12,708 bases of DNA, taken from the NCBI GenBank assembly GCA_003445035.1, contig DLVV01000213.1, positions 1 through 12,708 on the forward strand, given 5' to 3'. Source of the stretch: Planctomycetaceae bacterium (GTDB lineage: Bacteria; Planctomycetota; Planctomycetia; Planctomycetales; Planctomycetaceae). The notes under the pieces were generated by a model. The model ran no database searches and was not told the DNA's origin. It saw nothing but the letters and a program-made list of their open reading frames with translations. The position numbers were made by a program, and so were the translations under genes. Shown here piece after piece: positions 8,801 to 12,708 of the stretch (positions are counted from its first letter, which is position 1; each line of letters opens with the position of its first letter).

Positions 8801-9432
8801 TCTTTCGGAGTCGGCGGCAAACCGGTCAGTCCGAAGGTGACCCGTCGGATCAGCGTCGGCCGGTCGGCGGCCGGAGCGGTCTTCAGCCCGGCGGTCTCCA
8901 GGCGAGCCAGCACGAACCGATCGACCTCGTTCCGGACGTCCGACTCGTCGGAGAGTTTCGGGAGAGGGGGTTTCCTGGGCGGAGTGAACGACCAGAACTT
9001 CAACGCCTCGGGGTAGTTGATCTGCTTCCTCGGTCGTGCCTTGATCACCTCGGTTCGCGGGTCCGGTGCCCCTTGGCGGATCCAGGTCTCGAAGTCGGCG
9101 ATCACCGACTTGGGCAGCTTGCCACTGGGTGGCATTTCGAGCCCGTCGTACTTCAGTGCCTGCAGTAACAGGCTCTCGGCCGGCTTGCCCGGCAGTACCG
9201 CCGGACCGGTTTCGCCACCCCGAGCGACCGCCTGGCGGTTGTCCAGTCGCAATCCACCCCGCAGGATCTTGGCCTTCGCCGAGTGGCAGCTGTAACACTG
9301 CTTGACCAGCACCGGCCGGATTTTCTTCTCGAAGAATTCGATCTGTGCTGGCGAGGGTTTTTTGTCGGCTGCGGTGAGCGTCGACGTGACCAGCAGGCAG
9401 GCGAACAGGCCAACGGGGAGAGGACGTGGCAT
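5824..9432 (-). CDS. PSD1-family cytochrome protein (PSCyt1-DUF1549-NPCBM-like-DUF1553)
   Basis: This 1202-residue exported protein has a Sec-type signal peptide (1-22, ending LTAADKKP). A planctomycete cytochrome C domain PSCyt1 covers about 32-125, with haem motif CYSCH at 46-50 and Met100 (LEMPPSG) as a possible distal ligand. DUF1549/PSCyt2 covers about 165-385, including GLTGLPPTP, RHYGERWARHWLDVARYAE and a second CxxCH, CARCH at 352-356. A lysine-rich helical region (395-560) follows. Residues 600-800 look like an NPCBM carbohydrate-binding domain (EQGIGMHANALITFDL; INSDHSVFSGARL). DUF1553/PSD1 covers about 930-1195 (NPLTARVIVNRVWAGHFG, TPSNFG, RRRLEVEPWRDAMLAVSG, and a C-terminal LGSNEFTYID). 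It is probably a periplasmic or surface c-type haem protein; the reaction is unknown in this family. It is the first gene downstream of the promoter at 9490-9518 and is followed 53 bp later by DUF1501, its usual partner. No frameshift or truncation is apparent. Confidence 0.95.
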   Translation of the reverse strand: MPRPLPVGLFACLLVTSTLTAADKKPSPAQIEFFEKKIRPVLVKQCYSCHSAKAKILRGGLRLDNRQAVARGGETGPAVLPGKPAESLLLQALKYDGLEMPPSGKLPKSVIADFETWIRQGAPDPRTEVIKARPRKQINYPEALKFWSFTPPRKPPLPKLSDESDVRNEVDRFVLARLETAGLKTAPAADRPTLIRRVTFGLTGLPPTPKEVEAFINDDQPAAFARVVDRLLQSRHYGERWARHWLDVARYAEDQAHTFKARRYPHGHRYRDWVVRSLNADMPYDEFIRNQVAADLVGDASDRHDRLAALGFFAMGPVYYQDNGEKAKALADEWDDRVDTLTRGLLGVTVSCARCHDHKYDPFTVEDYYGLAGIFSSSQYRERPIVSQQIVSKKQKADQAVKDQQLVIDRYLDEQARLLRPDLVDRIPDYVVGGWVLHNRRITNGKNKKLVEKVAKELKLSQELIKRWEKYLFNRKRGAKRPHLAGWFELIKGQDPKKDLSGDKDQRQAVKAAGEHIAKAVKTRLPRHKELFERFGADVAFVKAKDKARVKPGHIPLGNLFDDTAGTSLESAIGSDRFKSVASANSLGVDRISAGWGNVAQISPGVRFHFIHIGSSSDKFGQIVNDGWNTDGGIRTIGKRTRSNLGRTEQGIGMHANALITFDLDEIRKAGLLPADQAFLFKVDRAGLNDDSVGTGVSSVHTAVVLSKPHSKPEVYDAIIAGYVNGRKQKVEENDKQYYFAGPLPPPLKGDGKYASFAVPVPPEAKFLTLVTTGADHPADNPINSDHSVFSGARLEMTPVPEAILARARKARGRKPGDKTTEKRDRADAVLLSEHLFDQGLLALPAADAAGMLPQQAAAGLKTRRDRFAALKKTADGIQIHVAHTLVDSGGKDLQIYRAGDPTSLGAVAPRSFPAILTAGKRTAFQPTGSGRLELARSLTAPDNPLTARVIVNRVWAGHFGFGLVRTPSNFGSLGERPTHPGLLDWLAVGLVENKWSLKWLHRTILLSATYGRAADFNEKNFSVDGDNRLLWRMNRRRLEVEPWRDAMLAVSGNLDLTFGGPSKKLDDANNRRRTLYGFVSRHKLNELLRLFDFPDPNITSDRRTSTTVPLQQLFVLNSGFMNKQAQALVKRLEKDVPDDGSERIRRAYQLLFARRPNASEVTIGEEFLKEVAASSEKNDKLSPWLQYALALLGSNEFTYID

Positions 9433-9444
9433 GGCGTTTGGCGA

Positions 9445-9460
9445 TCCCCGTGTTGGGGGA
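9445..9460 (-). promoter_or_regulatory. Small hairpin in the leader of the PSD1 gene
   Basis: TCCCC and GGGGA pair around a six-base loop, 13 to 28 bases upstream of ATG 9432. On the transcript the hairpin includes GGGGA, the only Shine-Dalgarno-like run near this start. The stem is only five base pairs, so this may be chance in a GC-rich leader. Confidence 0.25.
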
Positions 9461-9489
9461 AACGACGAGGGGAAGGGTTGGGTAGCTAG

Positions 9490-9518
9490 ATTGTAGCACC
9501 CCGGGCACGGGGTGAAAA
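9490..9518 (-). promoter_or_regulatory. Sigma70-like promoter for the PSD1-DUF1501-UxaE-DUF6797 operon
   Basis: On the minus strand a -35 element TTTTCA (9513-9518; four of six match TTGACA) and a -10 element TACAAT (9490-9495; five of six match TATAAT) are separated by exactly 17 bp. Transcription would start near 9483, giving a leader of about 50 bases before ATG 9432. It lies in the only long intergenic gap (9433-9561), directly before the first gene of a tightly spaced four-gene set. This is consensus matching by eye only. Confidence 0.55.
9497..9514. promoter_or_regulatory. Perfect inverted repeat in the promoter spacer (possible operator)
   Basis: CACCCCG and CGGGGTG form two perfect 7-bp arms around the four bases GGCA (plus strand). 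The repeat fills most of the spacer between the -35 and -10 elements, overlapping the last two -35 bases. A protein bound there would block RNA polymerase. The other reading is a transcription-stopping hairpin for the upstream propeller gene, whose stop codon is 48 bp away, but no T-run follows on either strand. The arms are short and GC-rich, so chance is possible. Confidence 0.45.
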
Positions 9519-9561
9519 TTGGCGTGTTGTCGCGGTGGGAAAGCGGTGGATTCTCGTTGTT

Positions 9562-12500
9562 TCAGCGGATCCGCTTGAGTTGACGAGGAATGAATCCGAC
9601 GGAGGTCTCCATCCATGTGCCGCAACTGCATCCTCCGCCACCCTCGGGCGAGAGCAGCATGCCCGAGGCGGGGATGGTGCTCAGCCAGCAATCGGGGCGC
9701 AGGCGATTCCAGGTGCTGCTCTTGCCGTCCTGCTGATCCCAGACGGTGACGGTGCCGGCGCGGAAGAACAGGGCCCCGGCCGAGCAGGCGTAGGTACCGC
9801 AACCGCCACCTGGCATCTGCGGGCCGGCGTTGGTGCCGTCCTTCAGCGAGAGGACGTGTGGCCTGAGATAGACCTTGTCGCCGACGATGGCCGGTCGCGA
9901 CATGGCCTTGCCATGGTCGCCCTTGCCACCCGGCCAGCCGAAGCTACGGGTCCAGCCCGGTTCGCCGTTGGCGGCCTGGAAACTGTGGACGTTGTACTTG
10001 CCGTCGGCCGATCCGGCGATGATCAGTTTTTCTCCGGCGTTTGCCATCGAGAAGACCACCTTGCCGGGAGGCAGTTCCAGTGGCCGTTCCCAGAGCATCG
10101 AGCCGCTGTTGGCGTCCATGGCGACCAGGAACATCTTCTTCCACAACTCGGGACGACCGACCCGTCGCTCGGGGGCCCCGATGACGGTTTCGTGCCGGCA
10201 TTCGACGAAGTAGATCCGATCGCCGGTGATGCTGAGTGTCGTATTCAGCACGACGCCGTTGCTGTAATGCCAGGTCACCTTGCCGGTTTTGCGATCGATT
10301 GAAAACAGCCCGTCACTGCAGACCTTGTGGGTCACTTCGCCGCTGCGGGCGTCGTACCAGCCGGCGCCCGCTCCGCCCCAGAAGTTGGTCCACGACGTCG
10401 CGCGGCGGACAGCGGTGCCGATGATTCTGTTTTCGGTGCGGGCGATGTACCCCCAGTCCCACGGGCCCGTGCGACCTTCGGGTTCGGGCACCGCCCACTG
10501 TTTGACGACCCGGCCGGTGCCGGCATCGATCTGCCACAGCCGATCCCGGATGGCCGCATAGACGAAGTCGCGGTCGGCACACCAGTTGCCGCAGTCCCGC
10601 GGCATGTTGAATCGTTCCAGGTCGGGGATCTCCAGCGACCACAGGATCGAGCCGTTGAAGGCGTCGACGGCGACCAGTCGGTGCAGTCCCTGCAGGAACA
10701 ATCGTCCGGCCGTTGAGAGGGGAGAGGGCTTGCGGCCATTGCGGTCGGGCTGGTACCGCGGGCCGGGACGGCCGACCCACTGGACGGCCAGGTCACTGGA
10801 TTTCGAGACGCCGGCCAGTTGTTCACCGGCGAACGCCGTGTTGTCGGCGCGGCCGTAGAGATGGGACCAGTCACCGGAACCAGCCAGTGGCCCGCGCGTC
10901 CATGTGGCCCAGCGTCCGGAAGGTTTCGTGTCCCCGTCTTCGAGTTGGGCCGACGCGGCCTGCTCTCCGAGCCACTCGACCAGTTGTTTGCGTGTCAGCG
11001 TCGACTGAGCTCCGGCCGGTTGTCCCAGGCAGGCCACGCCGCCGTCGGGTCTCAACTGGGTGGTGATCTCCTTGGCCGACGTCGGCAGGCGGCCGGTCGT
11101 GATCAGTGACTCGGAGACAATCAGGTTGGCCCACTGTCCGGGCAGGCCCAGCCGATCGAGTGAGTCGACGTGACGGATTGTCAGTCGACGTCCGTAGTGA
11201 CCGTTCTTGACCAGGCGTTTTCGTATCGACTCGACCTTCTCACGGTCCGAATCGACACCGATCACTCTCAGGCGACTGGCCGCGACCAGCGCCTCGGCCA
11301 ACCGGCCGTCAGTGAGTCCCACTACCAGGCACAGTCCACGATCGATCCCGGACCTGGTGAGAATGGTACGGGCCGTTTTTCCGGTGACCGCGTCGCTTAC
11401 CGGCCAGGGGGCCGGGGCATAATTGAAGTACGAATCGAGTTCGTGGTCGGCCGACCGACGTGCCGTCTTCCCCGGTCCGTCGATCAGCGTGACCGAGTGG
11501 ATCCGCCGATGGGCCAGGCCGGTGAGCTTGAGTTCGTGGGTGGTCACCGGGCGTTTGCCGGTGACGGTGCGGGTTGTCCGGCCCGACAGGATCTCGATGC
11601 GACTGACGACAGCCTTGCGGGTGGTCCACCGGGCGATCGCCTCACCGGGGCGCGTGAATTCGAACCACGGTCCGGCCAGGGGTTTCCAGGCCTCGGTGGC
11701 CGGGGCCGCCGACGGGAACCGGTCGGCCAGGACCTGGTGTTCGGCGGCGATTTCGGCCGGGCTCAGGGCCCTGCGGTAGACCCGGACTTCGTGGAGTCTG
11801 CCCTTGAGCGGGAAGTTCTCGTCCTTGTCGTGGTAGGCCCCGATCTCGAAGAACGCCTGTGGAGGATACTTGATCGGGCCCGACTGTTCGGTCGAGCGGG
11901 CGACCGGTTTGCCGTTGATGAACAGCGTCATGGTCGTCCCGTCGTAGGTGCCGGCCACGTGGTACCACAACCGTGGCTGGTAGTCGGCCGGAGCCTTGAG
12001 ATAGGTCAGCCGGTCGGGACCTCCGGTGCCGGCGACGGCCAGGCTGAAGCGGCGATCGTTGAATCCCAGGATCCAACCTCTCTCGTAGGTCCCGTTGTCC
12101 TGGATGGCTCCCACGAATCCGCCCCACGCCTGTGCCTGGTCGACCCGGACCCAGGCGGTGGCGGTCATGGCCTGGGCGGGGACACCGGCCGTCTTGTGGT
12201 CTTCTGCGATCATTGCCCTGCCACCCCCGTCCAGTTCGAGGGCTTCGTGGACTCCGTCCTGGACGATCCGGAAGCGGCCCTTGAGCGTTGCGGTTGAACG
12301 GGCGGCGAGGTTGTTGACGCGGCGACCGTTGATGTGCGGCCGCTGGAAAACCCAGCGACCGACCATCGCCGGATCGCGGACCGTCGGGATCTTTGCCAGC
12401 GGCACGGCAGGAGGCGTCTGGCCGGCTGGTGGCGTGGTCGCGGGCTTGGCAGGACGCGTTGACCGGCCGGTGCCGAACGCGGCCACCACACCGGTGTCGG

Positions 12501-12708
12501 TGCTGACCAGCAGTGTGCCGTCGGCCACGGCCAGTCCGAACACGCGACCGTCGACCGCGGCGGACCACAATGGCTTGCCGTCGGCAGCCGAGAAGGCGCC
12601 GACACGATCTGTTCCGCCGGCAAACAGCACGTCACCGGCGGCGATCAGTGCGAGGTTGAGGTCGCAGGGGGCGGTCCAGAGCGACTTGCGGGTGGGGAGA
12701 TCCGAGGC
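9562..12708 (-). CDS. PQQ-like beta-propeller protein with inserted LamG, FN3-like and methyltransferase-like domains (5' end outside window)
   Basis: The frame is open from the right window edge to the TGA at 9562-9564, giving 1048 visible residues with the N-terminus missing. A GTG at 12630 is not the likely start, because propeller-type sequence continues upstream of it (LWTAPCDLNLALIAAGD). Counting that GTG as residue 1: PQQ-type blades at 1-55 (VGAFSAADGKPLWSAAVDG); a proline-rich linker (56-80); a LamG fold (about 88-305; WVFQRPHI, ALELDGGG, TATAWVRV, WYHVAGTYDGTTMTLFING, LHEVRVYRRAL); an FN3-like segment (about 321-400); and a SAM-methyltransferase-like Rossmann fold (about 425-560; CLVVGLTDGRLAEAL, RVIGVDSD). 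PQQ-type blades resume from about 585 (LVAVDAFNGSILWSLEIPD, LFSIDRKTGKVTWHYSNG, LVAMDANSGSMLWERP), and the protein ends in a Cys-rich tail (941-1003). It is related to BamB/quinoprotein propellers found in planctomycetes. Export is inferred from the family, since the signal peptide is not visible. It ends 129 bp before the PSD1 operon and is probably a separate transcription unit. Confidence 0.9.
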   Translation of the reverse strand, partial: ASDLPTRKSLWTAPCDLNLALIAAGDVLFAGGTDRVGAFSAADGKPLWSAAVDGRVFGLAVADGTLLVSTDTGVVAAFGTGRSTRPAKPATTPPAGQTPPAVPLAKIPTVRDPAMVGRWVFQRPHINGRRVNNLAARSTATLKGRFRIVQDGVHEALELDGGGRAMIAEDHKTAGVPAQAMTATAWVRVDQAQAWGGFVGAIQDNGTYERGWILGFNDRRFSLAVAGTGGPDRLTYLKAPADYQPRLWYHVAGTYDGTTMTLFINGKPVARSTEQSGPIKYPPQAFFEIGAYHDKDENFPLKGRLHEVRVYRRALSPAEIAAEHQVLADRFPSAAPATEAWKPLAGPWFEFTRPGEAIARWTTRKAVVSRIEILSGRTTRTVTGKRPVTTHELKLTGLAHRRIHSVTLIDGPGKTARRSADHELDSYFNYAPAPWPVSDAVTGKTARTILTRSGIDRGLCLVVGLTDGRLAEALVAASRLRVIGVDSDREKVESIRKRLVKNGHYGRRLTIRHVDSLDRLGLPGQWANLIVSESLITTGRLPTSAKEITTQLRPDGGVACLGQPAGAQSTLTRKQLVEWLGEQAASAQLEDGDTKPSGRWATWTRGPLAGSGDWSHLYGRADNTAFAGEQLAGVSKSSDLAVQWVGRPGPRYQPDRNGRKPSPLSTAGRLFLQGLHRLVAVDAFNGSILWSLEIPDLERFNMPRDCGNWCADRDFVYAAIRDRLWQIDAGTGRVVKQWAVPEPEGRTGPWDWGYIARTENRIIGTAVRRATSWTNFWGGAGAGWYDARSGEVTHKVCSDGLFSIDRKTGKVTWHYSNGVVLNTTLSITGDRIYFVECRHETVIGAPERRVGRPELWKKMFLVAMDANSGSMLWERPLELPPGKVVFSMANAGEKLIIAGSADGKYNVHSFQAANGEPGWTRSFGWPGGKGDHGKAMSRPAIVGDKVYLRPHVLSLKDGTNAGPQMPGGGCGTYACSAGALFFRAGTVTVWDQQDGKSSTWNRLRPDCWLSTIPASGMLLSPEGGGGCSCGTWMETSVGFIPRQLKRIR

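Noticed and set aside
9497..9514. The inverted repeat as an intrinsic terminator of the propeller gene
   Set aside because: No T-run follows the hairpin on either strand, and the repeat sits exactly between plausible -35 and -10 elements. A promoter-associated role fits better, though termination is not excluded.
7745..9802. A 685-codon minus-strand frame crossing the intergenic gap and overlapping both neighbours
   Set aside because: It reads the PSD1 gene and the end of the propeller gene out of frame, is extremely Arg/Pro/Gly-rich, and runs through the promoter. The true frames have clear domains in the same DNA.
12628..12630. GTG as the start of the propeller protein
   Set aside because: The frame stays open to the window edge, and the 26 upstream codons look like propeller sequence, so the gene is cut by the window rather than starting here.

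Overview
The window looks like a piece of a high-GC planctomycete chromosome (phylum Planctomycetota). The main reason is its gene content: a PSCyt1/DUF1549/DUF1553 (PSD1) cytochrome next to a DUF1501 protein, a DUF6797 beta-propeller protein, and a giant PQQ-type propeller carrying LamG and methyltransferase-like domains. These families are typical of planctomycetes and their relatives. All five genes lie on the minus strand, and coding density is about 98 %. No tRNA, rRNA, CRISPR array or insertion sequence is visible.

Read in the direction of transcription (right to left), the window holds the following. (1) 12708-9562 is the C-terminal 1048 residues of a PQQ-like beta-propeller protein whose start lies outside the window. 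A LamG fold, an FN3-like segment and a degenerate SAM-methyltransferase fold sit between its propeller blades. (2) 9561-9433 is the only sizeable intergenic gap (129 bp). It contains a good sigma70-like promoter whose 17-bp spacer is almost entirely filled by a perfect 7+7 bp inverted repeat. (3) 9432-5824 is a 1202-residue PSD1 cytochrome-like protein with an NPCBM-like carbohydrate-binding domain in its middle. (4) 5770-4367 is a DUF1501 protein with a twin-arginine-like leader. (5) 4344-3052 is a 430-residue protein of the tagaturonate epimerase (UxaE) family, with no export signal. (6) 3022-1 is an exported DUF6797/LamG/beta-propeller protein whose C-terminus lies outside the window.

Genes 2-5 in that order (PSD1, DUF1501, UxaE-like, DUF6797) are separated by only 53, 22 and 29 bp, so they probably form one operon driven by the promoter at 9490-9518. 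The three exported operon products include a putative c-type haem protein and two proteins with sugar-binding-type domains. The one cytoplasmic enzyme belongs to a uronate-epimerising family. My inference is that the cluster handles an acidic polysaccharide: binding and oxidative or hydrolytic processing happen outside the cytoplasm, and a hexuronate product is epimerised inside. No glycoside hydrolase, lyase, sulfatase or transporter is visible here, so the substrate cannot be named.

The most unusual signals are the methyltransferase-like fold buried in a probably exported propeller, a LamG module in the DUF6797 protein whose usual first strands appear after rather than before its core, and the operator-like palindrome inside the operon promoter.
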